A stretch of DNA of 64,000 nucleotides. Source: Sorghum bicolor (Eukaryota > Streptophyta > Magnoliopsida > Poales > Poaceae). The stretch's first letter is position 1; each line of letters begins with the position of its first letter. A program made the translations under genes and the position numbers. This document shows positions 33,753-44,861 of the stretch, piece by piece. The stretch lies in contig NC_012872.2 of NCBI RefSeq assembly GCF_000003195.3, forward strand, positions 51,937,695-52,001,694, given 5' to 3'. The notes under the pieces were generated by a model. The model made no database searches. It was not told the origin of the DNA and worked only from the letters and a program-made list of their open reading frames with translations.

Positions 33753-36700
33753 ATGGATGAAGAAGTGTGGTGCGGCCTCGACCTGCAGCTGCAGGCGGGC
33801 GACATCGTCGACGGCGGCCTCCACACTGCAACTGACCTCCATAATGGCCATGACGACGACGACCCCTTCTGGCCAGCTCTAGCAGAGTGCGCTGCTACCT
33901 TCCTCGCCGGCGGCGACGACGACACCGCCGCCTGCTTCGACCTCACGGCGCCGGCCTCCGCCTCCGCCTCCGCCAGCAAGGCCATGGACACGAGCGGCTT
34001 CTTCGCCGACAACGACCGCGGCGACCAGCAGCACCGTCTCACGACGACGACGCGCCAAGACGAGCTGCAGCAGCCAGTGTACTCGTCGTCGTCGCTCTCC
34101 TCCAAGCGCTCCCTCTCTATCGACAGCGGGGGGTCCTCCTCCGCCACCTTCTTCACACTCGACGACGCCGTCTTGCCCGCCGCCGCCATCTTCTCGCCGC
34201 CGCCGCCTGCGCAGCGCCTGCAGGACCCGTTCGTTGGGGACGACGACGAGGCCATCATGCTGGCCATGATGGCCGTCCTCTCCTCCGCGTCGCCCTCCTC
34301 CTCCGAGTCCTCGTCGCCGCCGCACAGAGCCGCCGCCGCCTCCGCCGTGCAGCCGCGCCTGCACCTACACGGCGGCGGGGACGACAGCGCCAGCCACGTC
34401 ACCGTCAGGAGCAGCAGCCTCGCCGCCGCCGTGGTGCCGGAGAGGACCACCAGCGCCGCCGCACGGCAGCTGCAGCCGGACACCAACAGCAGCAGCCAGG
34501 TGTACCACATGATGTCCGAGAGGAAGAGGCGGGAGAAGCTCAACGACAGCTTCCACACGCTCAGGTCGCTCCTCCCACCCTGTTCCAAGGTATGCAAATG
34601 CATCCATTATCTTCCTGCTTTATTTGCTATGCATTGTTAGTTTCTTACTAATTGCATTCATTTTATGTGTAAGTTCAAATTCCACCTTTCACTCGTTGAT
34701 TACAAAAAATTTTAAAAGTAAACCAACCGAGGAGGATCGGAGTTATGCATCTGTTGATTAGAATTTGAACCTGGTCTGCTAGACATACATACATCCACAT
34801 ATAAATCGGACACTGTCAAAATGCAAGAAGGCACTGTCCACTTTGTTAAATAAAATCACAATATTTGTGATACTATTAAAATAAAGATCCATATACACCA
34901 TTAGAACATGTGTATATTCTCTTTCTAAAGAATTGTTTGATGGCTACCTCATGTCAAGGAGACTAGAACTTTTACTTCTAATTTCTCGAAGCATTATATT
35001 GTTACTACTTGGTAGCACTCATATTTATTTACGTGGATAGATAAGACCCGTTGCAACAACATGACCTGCGGTATTATTGACATAGTCTAACCTTATAGAA
35101 CGAACAAATATATAATTACACGGACTAAAAAAAATAAATTCCTGGGCCGATTTGATTGTCGAAAAAGGACGCATCCCAACAAAGTTGTGATAAGTCCCGT
35201 ACGTTGCTTTTGTGAGGCAGAGAATAGATGCTCTGTTCTTTTCCCAAATTTTTCAAAGGTGACTTGGAAGAATGGAAGTCTTGCCACTATATATACGTCC
35301 AGCCTAGTTTGTGAAGGATAGCATTATTTAGCCTTTTGAAAACGACATTGACAGAGGAAGGTGTTTAGAAGCGTCATAGTATTACAAAAGGTCCAATACA
35401 AATAAATGGAATGGAAGCTTCCAAGAGGAAGTACGCTGGCGAATCAGAGCTATGCTAGGATTATGCATTAGTAAACTACAAGAGCTGGTGGAAGCTTTCA
35501 GCAAAATTGTTTTGCTTGCTGTTAACAAATGACAATACTACTTTTATAAGTCAATGTGTGATGCGGTTTTGAATACTAGACAGTTAATAAACAACACACA
35601 AATATATTAGAATAAGAATAGCTCCACATATATAGAACAGAAAAAGAAAGCGTCGGTCCAGCATATTTCAAATCTTTGTAGTGCGTACTGCACAAATATC
35701 ATTATTTCTTTTTTTTGTACGTAATATACAAATATGAATTACTTTTATATATGATAATAATTTGAGGGGAACGAAAACATAAATTTTGTCCAGTTGCAAA
35801 AGTAGGACTTGTTTGAAAGTCAAGTGTGTTGGGGGTGGTCAGTAGTTTCTTGTTTCCAAGGAAAGACATCAGCAGCCGAGGAAGGCGATCGGAAGGAGGA
35901 CCTTGTTGGTGTGTGTCCATCCAATATGGTCCACAAACATGCAAGTTGATGATGGCAGGGTAGGTGTAGAGGAACAGGCAACTCAACAACGACAATGAAA
36001 AAGTCCAAAAGATAAGGCTGAAATGTAAATATTTGATGATTCTTGGAAAGATGAACAAAGCCACCATCGTCTACATTACTTTACACAGTTACAGCCCTCA
36101 GTCAGTGGTTGCCACGAAACAACCTGCTGCCTGCAAATGCATAGAACAGGGAGGAGAGATTGATTGATTGGGTGCTAACATGGGCTGTCCTAATCAGCCG
36201 AGCTAAGCAGATTAGCCACCAGTCGGTGAATGAAACTTCCCTTTCATGGATGTGACAAAGCTTGAGATTGCCTTTTCCATTGACATCCTATCCTATCCTA
36301 TCTATATAAAGTCCCATTAATCTGGAAAAAGAAGAAGAAAACAGAAAAAAAAAAAAAGGCGAAACACGCGCAGCCCGCAGCTTCCAACATAGTTCCAATG
36401 AAAATGATTAAAGCTCAGACAGACAGGATGCCAGGAACTTTTGAATTCACAGCAATCTTGTTTTCTTCAATATTTACGTTTTGTTTTTTTTTTTAAAAAA
36501 AATGGAACCTAGCTTGCTTACGTACGTGCATTCATGGATGGCAGAAGGACAAGACGACGGTGCTGATGAACGCGGCGAGCTACCTGAAGACGCTGGAGGC
36601 GCAGGTGTCGGAGCTGGAGGAGAAGAACACGAAGCTGGAGAGGTACGTCCCCCGCGACGACGGCGGGGTTGGAACCACGGCGGCGCACCGGAGAGCCAAA

Positions 36701-37036
36701 GTTCATATCGCCAGGGCGGCGTCGGACCAGCAGCAGGTGAGCCTGACGGTGATGGTGATGGTGGAGTGCGACATCGTGGACCTGGTGCTGCACGTCCTGG
36801 AGCGCCTCCGCTGGATGGCCGGCGTCAGCGTGCTGTCCGTCGACGCCGACACCTACTCGCCGCAGGCGCTGCTCAAGGCGCTCGCCAGCATCAAGCTGCA
36901 CATCATGGACGCCGACTGCTGGAACGAGGCGCTGTTCCACGAGGCCATGACCAAGGCCGTCCACGACGCGACCTCGTCGTCTTCCTCCTCACCTGCCTCC
37001 TGCGCCGCCGTGGCCCCCCTCGTGGCCGCAGCCTAG
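33753..37036 (+). CDS. bHLH transcription factor, bHLH041-like
   Basis: Two coding exons, 33753-34589 and 36545-37036, joined across a 1955-bp GT-AG intron, give 442 residues. Residues 1-245 are acidic, Ser- and Ala-rich low complexity. The basic region at 250-262 has H252, E256 and R260, the H-E-R triad used for E-box/G-box contact, so DNA binding is expected. Helix 1 ends at LRSLLPPCSK (279). The intron falls exactly in the loop, and helix 2 (KDKTTVLMNAASYLKTLEAQ) starts exon 2. Residues about 338-420 resemble the ACT-like fold at the C-terminus of many plant bHLHs. It should act in the nucleus, probably as a dimer. The HMMSERKRREKLND wording is closest, from memory, to the Arabidopsis bHLH041 subgroup; target genes cannot be inferred. 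Exon 1 is very GC-rich, producing long spurious frames. Confidence 0.92.
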
Positions 37037-37483
37037 CTAGGCAGGAGTCGCCGTTCGTGGGCAGTCATCGTCGTCGTCGACCATTGAAGCGGTAAAACGT
37101 ACCGGCGCCCGGTGACGGACCTGGAAGAGACGACGAGCCGGGATCGCACGGGGGATTAGAGGAGTTTTAGCTAGTAGTAATATTTTGTGGTTAGCAAGTA
37201 AGAAACCCGCTGTGTTGCTGTAATGTGACCACATAGATGAGGTTGCAGATTATGGAACTCTGTGGTTTTAGGTTGTGTGATACCGTGTGCCTAGCTATAT
37301 AGTGTGGGCAGCAGCATGCATGTTGGCACTCTGTACCAAGTTGGTGGAGGAATTTTGTACATAGGAAATCAAACAAGACAAATACAATTGAGCAAGGCCT
37401 AAAAGAGCTTTGTGGCAATGTTCCTGGTACTAGAGCATTCATGGAAAGTGTATTGGAGCAACGAATTTGGAGCTCGGAGGCAA
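37037..37483 (+). other. bHLH 3' untranslated and downstream sequence
   Basis: No ORF of note. An AT-rich stretch from about 37170 follows the stop; the polyadenylation site was not determined. Confidence 0.4.
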
Positions 37484-37637
37484 AAGAAGAAAGAGGGCCA
37501 GGCCGCAGTGGCGGAGCTAAGAGCAAATTATAGAACGGGCCAATTTGCATTATGAAGATCAAGAAGAAAGAGGGCCAGGCCCCAGTGGCGGAGCTAAGAG
37601 CAAATTATAGAACAGGCCAATTTACATTATGAAGATC
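37484..37637. repeat. 77-bp tandem duplication
   Basis: Units 37484-37560 and 37561-37637 differ at a few positions (GGCCGCAGTGG versus GGCCCCAGTGG, AACGGGCC versus AACAGGCC). Each unit contains CAGTGGCGGAGCTAAGAG, which resembles a hAT-type terminal repeat. Confidence 0.85.
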
Positions 37638-37930
37638 AATATGTACACATAGTACAACAATTAATCACTAACTAATCATAAATTTGATGTTAATTAATAC
37701 CACAAAAACTCAACAACAAACATAAAGTAGACTATTAAAGTATGAATTATCATTTAAATACTCATTTCTAGTATACTATATAGGCTATATAGGAAATAAT
37801 TCTGCAGATTAGTATGGAAACTAAAAGCATAAAATAGAAATTGAACATCCATTAGTTGCCTATAACTACTATTTAGACTATGGCAGGGGGGCATGGCCCA
37901 GGTTGGCCTAGCCTGTGCTTCGCCAGTGGC
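37586..37930. mobile_element. Possible hAT-type non-autonomous element
   Basis: CAGTGGCGGAGC at the left and GTGCTTCGCCAGTG at the right are imperfect inverted repeats of the CAGTGGCGGA type also seen at 50442-51181. No 8-bp target duplication is evident. The left end lies inside the 77-bp tandem duplication. Confidence 0.4.
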
Positions 37931-38139
37931 CAGTGCCAGGCCGGTTCTGCGCTGCACCGTGGCCACCCCCTCAGGGTCCACAAAACTGCCCTGGTCGGTT
38001 TGGGACCTGACCAAGGTGGCCCAATTCCACTTCTAGGGTCATTCAATCACTTTGTTTTGTTTTCAAGTGAACAATTCAACTAGGTCTTTCTTTCCTTTTC
38101 GGCGTTATTCTCGTTCTCGCTCCCTTTCTTTTTCAAAGC

Positions 38140-38650
38140 CCAGGTTTGGTTTTGGTAATTAATAACATCAAGTTATGATTTGAGTTAGGCATAACAACAC
38201 ATGTAATGAAGGAGAAATGTAACATGGAGTGGTGAACACATAATCATAAAAAGATGAAGCATGAAGTAGATATCATGGTGTTCGAGCACTTGGTGATAGA
38301 CAAGAAGTAAAACGATCAAGGCAAAGATATAACCATAGGATTTTGCTTTGCTGGTCTAAGATGAGTAGAGAAGTGATTGATCAGATTTAGGATAGATAGC
38401 TGACTATCAAGAGGGAAAATCACGGTCATCTCTCGAATCAAGTACTACTAGATCAACATCTTGAGCATATGCATTAGGATCTAGTAAAGTGCTAACATAA
38501 CTCCTTTGAGAAAATGTTTGTGAAATGCTAACACATATGCACAATGATGGTGTACACTTAGCGGTGTTGACATATTTGCAAAGGAGGTGGAGTTCTTAGG
38601 GTAGAAAGGGGATTGGGTTCCTCTCTCCCTCCCGCCGAGCTTGCGAAGCG
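38140..38650. repeat. Truncated copia-type LTR fragment
   Basis: Begins near TTTGGTAATTAATAACATCAAG and runs through GCTAACACATATGCACAATGATGGTGTACACTT and a GGAGGTGG segment. I recall this wording from LTRs of large grass copia families. No partner LTR, primer-binding site or gag is present nearby. Confidence 0.4.
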
Positions 38651-38938
38651 AGATTTGGTGCTTTCAGGAAAATGAATTGTATTTTTTTCATTGCGCCGGA
38701 GGAAAGTTTTGGCGAATCTCCTTCTAGTGAATCGGGGGGTTGTTCAATAAAGGGACATGCATGAGAATCCGCATGAGGTCATAGTGCAGTTTTTGGATTG
38801 TCTTGGTTCTCAAGTATGTAGTTAGGGGCGATGTATAGACTGGTTGTACCATACCTAATTGCCGATGACCTGCTCCATGTGCACCTGCATTTCCAGAAGG
38901 CCCCACACCCTGGCCACTTGTGTCCCCTTATAGTGCTA

Positions 38939-38966
38939 CTAGTACACTGCCCGTGCTAACGCTACG
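38939..38966 (-). mobile_element. Probable Helitron 3' terminus (minus strand)
   Basis: On the minus strand the sequence CCGTAGCGTTAGCACGGGCA leads within about nine bases to CTAG|T. It matches the motif order of the termini at 15219-15245 and 52893-52920. The perfect stem is poor here, so the call leans on that resemblance. Confidence 0.35.
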
Positions 38967-40127
38967 GTGACATTTGGAGCTAGATCAACATTCGGGTATA
39001 CACAAATTAAAATTGAAATATATGCAATCTAAAACAACCAAATTACATTAATTAAAGAAAAAAGGCAAGTACAATTATTGTGATTCGAACTTCTCCGCAT
39101 GAGTGACTTAAAAACTGCAGACTTCATGCAAATATCATATTTGACATAACATATTATAATGCATACATGCCTAAAAAATATTCTAAAAGGCAAAGATATA
39201 TTGTGATATACATTCAACTTTATTGAAAAAGGATTATATAAGCCTACATGAACAACCTTGATGTCAAAGTACTGATTGTCAACTTAAAACAATAAAAGAT
39301 TTTAGATTACATTCCATCTATCAGAGGTAACTAAACACAAAACCAAAGATCATTGCCGATTTTGTTACACGATTGCTAAAATGAATTACTCATCATACTC
39401 TAGAGATCAATCTATTAGTCTTGTACACATGGGTAGACAATAGTTTCTTGGTTGTTAATAAAATCCACTACCAATCCATGCATAGGTGAGCTACCTTTGC
39501 AGCTTGTTACGACACAGATGCCCTCCGAACACTGTTGTTAAACACGTGAAACAAAAGAAGAAAAAAAGTAAGGGAAGTAGGAAAGAATCTGACTGAACTG
39601 AAACAGAGAAGGTAAACTGCAGCAGGTTAAACAGGCTTTGCTATATCCTTTCAGTTGGATTTGAGAGCCAAGCAACTGGCAATCCTTGCAGCTTATATAA
39701 GGGCAAGAAAGATTTTCAATAAAAAAAAGGAAAGAATCCGCTATAAGAATTTAGCCAACAGCATGTGGGCTTCTCGAATCCTTTTTGCGGGTGGTCAGGG
39801 AAATGCCGATTTAGGGAATGTGAGATGAATCAAGGTAGAGGATGAGCAATATTTAGAGGCAAATTGAAGATTCTAATGATCCAAGCATGCAATTTTGCAA
39901 AAAGACTCAAATTTTGGGCGAAAACAAGTTGAGGTTCCTCTTCCGCGTACCTGAGAACTCGCCGAACATCCCATGCATCATCTTCCTCTATTTTTCCGTA
40001 TGCTGGTCGCTCTTCACCGCTGCGTCGCCCTGCCGCTAGGCTGCTCCAACACCGGCGGCAGCTGCTCCGCGGCCCAGTCACGCTGACACTTCACGCAGGG
40101 CGCCCAGCTCCAGGCGGTGGCCCTGCA
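38967..40127. other. Intergenic, possible captured fragments
   Basis: Mostly AT-rich. A GC-rich minus-strand frame at 39830-40081 (83 codons) resembles a first exon in composition but has no recognisable domain. Confidence 0.3.
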
Positions 40128-40135
40128 CTGTGCAC

Positions 40136-40610
40136 CAGTGTTTTAAATAGCGTGCTAAACTTCTTAGCGGCAGCCTCTCTAAAAGGCTAAGAAAAGCTAT
40201 AGCGGGCTAAGCCATTTAGCGGCTGAGCAAAAAATATGTCAAACATCATGTAATTTTACACATAATAAAGATAAAAACATTATCAATACCAATAGTGATA
40301 GATATTTCAAATGGTTACTAACATATTACATCAAAGTTCGTAGTTCATACATGATACATCAATAATAACATACATCACATAGAGGTATATCTCTGCTATT
40401 TGGGTCTCCAAGTTATTTGGGTCGATAGAAATGAATCCCAAGGCCAAATAGCGGCGCTAAACTAACCCAATTTAGCGAAATTAGCGCGCTATTAGCTGCT
40501 AATAGCGGGAACAATCATTTAGCGTTAAAATCCCCATAGCTTAGCAGTCCTCTTTCACAAACGCTAAATAGCACTATAGCGTCCACTATAGCGCGCTATT
40601 TAGAACAGGG
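40136..40610. mobile_element. hAT-type MITE, 475 bp
   Basis: Left end CAGTGTTTTAAATAGCGTGC and the reverse complement of the right end (CCCTGTTCTAAATAGCGCGC) are imperfect inverted repeats. Flanks CTGTGCAC (40128-40135) and TTGTGCAC (40611-40618) form an 8-bp duplication with one mismatch, as hAT elements make. Words of the form AGCG(G)GCTA recur through both arms. Confidence 0.75.
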
Positions 40611-40885
40611 TTGTGCACCCTCGATGCCGCCCTCGCGTCGCCACTCGCTCGCTCAAGGGTTGAAAAAGCACAGGCGCCCTCGATGCATAAGACTTAGCAT
40701 TTTCCATGGACCTATTAAAGATGGAGGTTGTAAGGTTATCACAATTTTTAAAACCTGCCATGCTCAGTCAATTTAGTGCAGTTTTATGTACAATCATATA
40801 ATAAACAAATGTCACCAAATCACTATCTGAATCTTGCACCTGCAACTTTCTCTCTCTCCGTATCAAATGTTCTCTCTTTATGAAA

Positions 40886-40890
40886 CAAAG
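40886..40890. repeat. Target-site duplication of LTR element
   Basis: CAAAG here and again at 44063-44067, directly outside the two LTRs. Confidence 0.88.
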
Positions 40891-41222
40891 TGTTAGGGAT
40901 CTGCTATGGCTGGGACTTCAAACTGGGCCTGGGCCTTGGGCCTTCTGCTGGGACAGAAGTCTACAAAAGGAAGAGAGCAAGAGCTGGGACGACATCGAAC
41001 AATTATTCAGAAACTGAACTCCTCTTCTCTTGGTCCTGTTCATCTTCTTCCTCAAGCCTCTATCTGTAGGTCTGGAACTCTCATCCTTCCCAAGTTCTAG
41101 TTCTCCAATCCTCCATCTAGATTGCTTTGCTAAGCTCCAGACCTCCCTTCCCCTGAGGTCGTGTACTCTGATTTGTATCTGAATCGAGCTATTCTGTGAA
41201 CCAGTTGAGAGGTGTGCTAACT
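40891..41222 (+). repeat. 5' LTR, 332 bp
   Basis: Starts TGTTAGGGAT and ends GTGCTAACT; the last base differs from the CA end of the partner. Confidence 0.9.
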
Positions 41223-41224
41223 AT

Positions 41225-41236
41225 TGGTATCAGAGA
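41225..41236 (+). other. Primer-binding site
   Basis: TGGTATCAGAGA starts two bases after the 5' LTR and matches the initiator tRNA-Met complement TGGTATCAGAGC except at the last base. Confidence 0.8.
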
Positions 41237-41335
41237 CAGTCGATTCTCGGTATCCACCACCATGAGGGATAGAGATTCAGTGACTTGCCTTGAGCAAGTC
41301 ACGACGTAACTTACCTTCTCCATCCATTATTCCAA

Positions 41336-41584
41336 AGTCTTGTTTAGTTCAATTTTTTTTATAAAATTTAAAAAAATTCAGATATTTTCCATCATATCAA
41401 ATTTTACAGCACGTGTATGGAACATTAAATATAGATAAAAAAATAATTAATTACACAGTTTGTCTATAATTTGTGAGATAAATCTTTTGAGCCTAGTTAA
41501 TCCATGATCGGACAATATTTATCAAATACAAACGAAAATGCTACACTATCTATTTTGTAAATTTTTTTGGAACTAAACAAGGCC
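41336..41584. mobile_element. Tourist-like MITE inside the LTR element
   Basis: Ends AGTCTTGTTTAGTTC and GGAACTAAACAAGGCC. CAA is duplicated on both sides (41333-41335 and 41585-41587). The interior matches the local family in reverse orientation. Confidence 0.82.
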
Positions 41585-41769
41585 CAAATCAGATCCAGTG
41601 GCTCAAAACAGATCCATCCCTTCAACTCATGAGACTTGGTTGTATTTTCGGACATAGATAGTAGATAGCAGCATAATTCATAGTTTCAAAAAAAGAAAAA
41701 AAGACAATAATTTAGGTCCATAATTCAGATGGACATATACATAGCAGTTTAACAAAGCACAATAAAATA

Positions 41770-41958
41770 CAAGTCCAATCATAGACTAACTAGACTCAAA
41801 AGATTCAGTGGCTCGCAAAATTATGTAATTAGTTATTTTTTATGTATAATTATTTTTTATCTATATTTAATTCTTCATGCATGTGTCATAAGATTTGATA
41901 TAACGTGGAATTTCTGAAAAATTTAAATTTTACAAAAAAAATTAAAAACTAAATAAAG
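41770..41958. mobile_element. Truncated Tourist-like MITE inside the LTR element
   Basis: Contains TCCAATCATAGACTAACTAG, TTCATGCATGTGTC and the AAAAACTAAATAAAGTG end. The first terminus is missing. It abuts the region of the captured ORF. Confidence 0.65.
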
Positions 41959-42029
41959 TGTTGGAGGAATGAATGTAGGAGGTAAGTTACATTGTAACTT
42001 GCCCAACGTCTGAGAAGTGTGTCTCCATC

Positions 42030-43616
42030 GTGCTCGACGCTGCCTGTGCTTCACCCACCGCGCATATTCCTCCACAGGATATGCCTTCGAAGGTTTTGGT
42101 AACAGCCTCAAGCAAGCCTGCTACCATCTCTATTCATGCTCAGATGGTGTTCGTTGAAATGCCAAACTGTACTCAAACTCTGACAGCAAGCAAGCCTGCA
42201 CCCGTGTTCACCTCCCGTGTTGCGGCGATGGCTCCTACCAGCATGTCTTCGTCTGTGTTGACAAGTGCTCACGAGTTGCTCGGTGGACTGCTCAGCAGGT
42301 ATATCACCATCCTCTTCCCTACTCCTATGATGGATGTTCTATTGTTGGATTGTGCTGCCACTGTGCATGAGGGACAGAGAAATCAAAACATGGCTGAGCT
42401 CGAGGTGGTGGTTAGAGCTGAGCCTGCACGTACCCAACCATGGATGCCTAGCTTGGCTGGACGAGCAACTACCTTGCTCTGTGCTGTACGTGGCCATCAT
42501 GAGGAGAAGGGCTACAAGTCTGTTGAGTATGACATTTGGACAGGCTTCTTGATACGGAAACAAGATGGTGGCAGCGCCAACTATGGTAATAACTGCACTT
42601 CTCATTTGGAGTCCTTTCATTCAGATGCTGAGAGCAATGTCAGTCTTGATCTCAATGTTGCTAGAAGAGCCTTGACCATGTGTATAATCATTGCTGGTCA
42701 GTCGCCTTCACTTGTTGATGGAGTTGGTTTTCAGAGTTTTGTTAGTGCTCTTAATCGGCTAGTCCCTGTAAGCCGCCCAACTTTTGACCAAGATCTGATG
42801 ACTTTATATGGAAGGGAAAAGGATGCTCTGCATTCCACCATATCTGAAACATTTGATGCTGGCTGGAAGTTGCAGAGAAGAATAGTGGGTTTTAAATTCA
42901 TGGAAATTACTGATGATGATAACTTTATTGTTGTTGTGCTGCCGTATCTTGCCAGCAAGGGACCATGGCCACCACCTGACGAACTGAGGTTGACGAGTTG
43001 TGATGTTGAGTTACGGCCTACACCATGGCCGACGTTCATCATGGCCGAGTGGTTCTCTGTCAATAGTTACTGTGGTCGATTGTGGAAGCCCCCATGGCCT
43101 ATACAAATTTGCCAACAAATCAACATATTTCATGAATTTACTTTACAATGGTGCTTTGTGTTTGACTGTGGCAAGTGCCTTCAGCTTGGTGGTTTGCATC
43201 TCTTGCTATCACTGAGCATGGTTGGCTGCGCATTGATTCACAAGCTAGTACAGCGGAAGTGTGGTGGCAATTGTTGGTGTTTCTTGCTTGAAGTGGCAGG
43301 ACAACAATCTCAAGTTGTAGGAGGAAAGACCAGGGATCACTGGCGGGCTGAACAAGATCTGTTGCAGCAATTTTTGTCTTCTGGTACAACAGTGGGAAGT
43401 TCTGGCAACCTGCTAGCACTGGTAGCACTCATGGTCATGGATGACAAACCAACAGTGAGATGGGTTCATTCTACAGACCTAATCTCTGATCAAACATACA
43501 AGCTACTGAATGTTTTCTGTGACTACAAGTCCCTTGTGCATTCATTTCCGCAGTGTGACAAGATTCTGGATATTGCTAATACTGAAGCATTGATCCTCTC
43601 AAGCACCCAACAATAA
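42030..43616 (+). CDS. 528-codon ORF in LTR element, with a hAT-transposase-like segment
   Basis: A long uninterrupted frame occupying the gag-pol position. Residues about 205-297 read like the middle of a plant hAT transposase or RICESLEEPER-type protein: an [17 protein letters not shown] segment, [15 protein letters not shown], then [13 protein letters not shown] and [16 protein letters not shown]. The stretch between the last two, where hAT proteins usually have a DxWTS motif, is shortened. The N-terminal 120 residues are Ser/Thr/Ala-rich and unrecognised. Residues about 300-528 contain a Trp/Pro-rich segment (PWPPPDE) and unrecognised sequence. No BED zinc finger, hAT dimerisation domain, gag zinc knuckle or RT motif is visible. 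I infer captured or fused sequence; whether a protein is made is unknown. Confidence 0.5.
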   Translation: MLDAACASPTAHIPPQDMPSKVLVTASSKPATISIHAQMVFVEMPNCTQTLTASKPAPVFTSRVAAMAPTSMSSSVLTSAHELLGGLLSRYITILFPTPMMDVLLLDCAATVHEGQRNQNMAELEVVVRAEPARTQPWMPSLAGRATTLLCAVRGHHEEKGYKSVEYDIWTGFLIRKQDGGSANYGNNCTSHLESFHSDAESNVSLDLNVARRALTMCIIIAGQSPSLVDGVGFQSFVSALNRLVPVSRPTFDQDLMTLYGREKDALHSTISETFDAGWKLQRRIVGFKFMEITDDDNFIVVVLPYLASKGPWPPPDELRLTSCDVELRPTPWPTFIMAEWFSVNSYCGRLWKPPWPIQICQQINIFHEFTLQWCFVFDCGKCLQLGGLHLLLSLSMVGCALIHKLVQRKCGGNCWCFLLEVAGQQSQVVGGKTRDHWRAEQDLLQQFLSSGTTVGSSGNLLALVALMVMDDKPTVRWVHSTDLISDQTYKLLNVFCDYKSLVHSFPQCDKILDIANTEALILSSTQQ

Positions 43617-43720
43617 ACCCATGGCATGTACCACTTCGACAAGAATTTCCGCAGTTTCCTTGGGATCCCGAAGCTTCCATATTTTTTTTCCATCGGCTTG
43701 GGGGCAAGCCGAATCTCAAG

Positions 43721-43730
43721 AAGAGGGGAA
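43721..43730 (+). other. Polypurine tract
   Basis: AAGAGGGGAA directly precedes the TG of the 3' LTR. Confidence 0.8.
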
Positions 43731-44062
43731 TGTTAGGGATCTGCTATGGCTGGGACTTCAAACTGGGCCTGGGCCTTGGGCCTTCTGCTGGGACAGAAGT
43801 CTACAAAAGGAAGAGAGCAAGAGCTGGGACGACATCGAACAATTATTCAGAAACTGAACTCCTCTTCTCTTGGTCCTGTTCATCTTCTTCCTCAAGCCTC
43901 TATCTGTAGGTCTGGAACTCTCATCCTTCCCAAGTTCTAGTTCTCCAATCCTCCATCTAGATTGCTTTGCTAAGCTCCAGACCTCCCTTCCCCTGAGGTC
44001 GTGTACTCTGATTTGTATCTGAATCGAGCTATTCTGTGAACCAGTTGAGAGGTGTGCTAACA
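43731..44062 (+). repeat. 3' LTR, 332 bp
   Basis: Starts TGTTAGGGAT and ends GTGCTAACA; target duplication CAAAG follows. The same LTR frame (64 codons, 43746-43940) is open in both copies but is not a gene. Confidence 0.9.
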
Positions 44063-44067
44063 CAAAG

Positions 44068-44558
44068 GTTTTTGGCAACTAGTACAAGTTAGCATTACTC
44101 AATTACACAAAACAGAGGCTGTTCGGTATAGTTGGCGTTGATTTCATCAGTATATATCATTTTCTGAATTATGACAATAGTCAACCTGTTTGAACGGATT
44201 AGTTCCTTGGGCTAAACAGCCAAAGTCCCTGTCCTCCTATTTGTTTTAGTGATACTGTAAAATGTAGATAAATGGATCAAACATTAGTACAACAAATTTC
44301 AAGAGATTTTTTTAACTGTCACGGGGAAAATCTCCCCACATTAATTTTATTTCATTGATCTAGGTCCGATGGACCCATCTGTTTACAAGGATTTTCATCG
44401 GATTATAGCATACAAAATTGTCATCTTTCTTCTTTCTGGTTCTGGAGTTTGTAATTTACTAATTACAGAATGAGTTAGCTATCTATATACAAATCTTTAT
44501 ATGCCTTCAAACTCATAACACATTAAACATACAAGTATTTCCAGTTGAGAAAGCATAC
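44068..44558. other. Intergenic or intronic, nothing recognised
   Basis: AT-rich sequence between the LTR element and the exon-like segment at 44559. If that exon belongs to a real gene this would be intron or 3' sequence. Confidence 0.35.
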
Positions 44559-44700
44559 CTTTGAAAGGTACCAATGACGTTCAGCATCTCCCAAGTAAGG
44601 CCCAAACTGATTTGATATAAAAAGAAGCCCACATGGTATGAAAATAAACCAAGCCTGATATTTAGATTGAAGCAGCAAAGCAAGCACACGTTGCACTTCT
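44559..44700 (-). pseudogene. Exon-like fragment of an unidentified membrane protein
   Basis: On the minus strand a TTTTTTCAG acceptor precedes an open 142-bp block that ends at AAAG|GTATGC, a good donor. The frame encodes about 47 residues including a hydrophobic helix (AWFIFIPCGLLFIS) and FGPYLGDAERHWYLSK. It lies on the same strand as the ORF at 48482-48784, on the other side of a retrotransposon. They could be parts of one gene separated by insertion into an intron, or pieces carried by a transposon. I do not recognise the family. Confidence 0.35.
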
Positions 44701-44861
44701 CTGAAAAAATGAATGACTTTTCTTACTATTGATGTCGAGAAAACAATTTGAAACATATTGGAAGCTTAGTGGTTTTTTAGAAATCTTACACACTCCCGAG
44801 ATAATCAGACTATCCATCAAAATTATTGTCTGATGTCCACCTGGATACCCGACAAGGGTGG

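Larger units (their letters stand above)
40891..44062 (+). mobile_element. Non-autonomous LTR retrotransposon carrying a foreign ORF
   Basis: A 3.2-kb element with 332-bp direct LTRs that I read as identical except for the last base of the left copy. It has a CAAAG target duplication, a tRNA-Met type primer-binding site after the left LTR and a purine tract before the right LTR. There is no gag, protease, integrase or RT. Instead the interior holds one complete and one partial Tourist-like MITE (41336-41584, 41770-41958) and a 528-codon ORF (42030-43616). The LTR ends TGTTAGGG and CTAACA and the short LTR length suggest a gypsy-type, possibly Reina-like, parent (inference). Near-identical LTRs indicate very recent insertion, so an autonomous relative must supply proteins. 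Confidence 0.9.

Noticed and set aside
33707..34603. 298-codon minus-strand ORF and 254-codon plus-strand alternative frame over the bHLH first exon
   Set aside because: Shadows of a very GC-rich exon. Only the frame starting at 33753 leads into the bHLH basic region and joins exon 2 in phase.
36481..37095. 204-codon ORF overlapping bHLH exon 2
   Set aside because: A different frame from the helix 2 and ACT-like sequence; Arg/Gly-rich composition typical of a shadow frame.
40906..41100. 64-codon ORF present twice (also 43746-43940)
   Set aside because: It is the same LTR sequence in both terminal repeats, not a duplicated gene.
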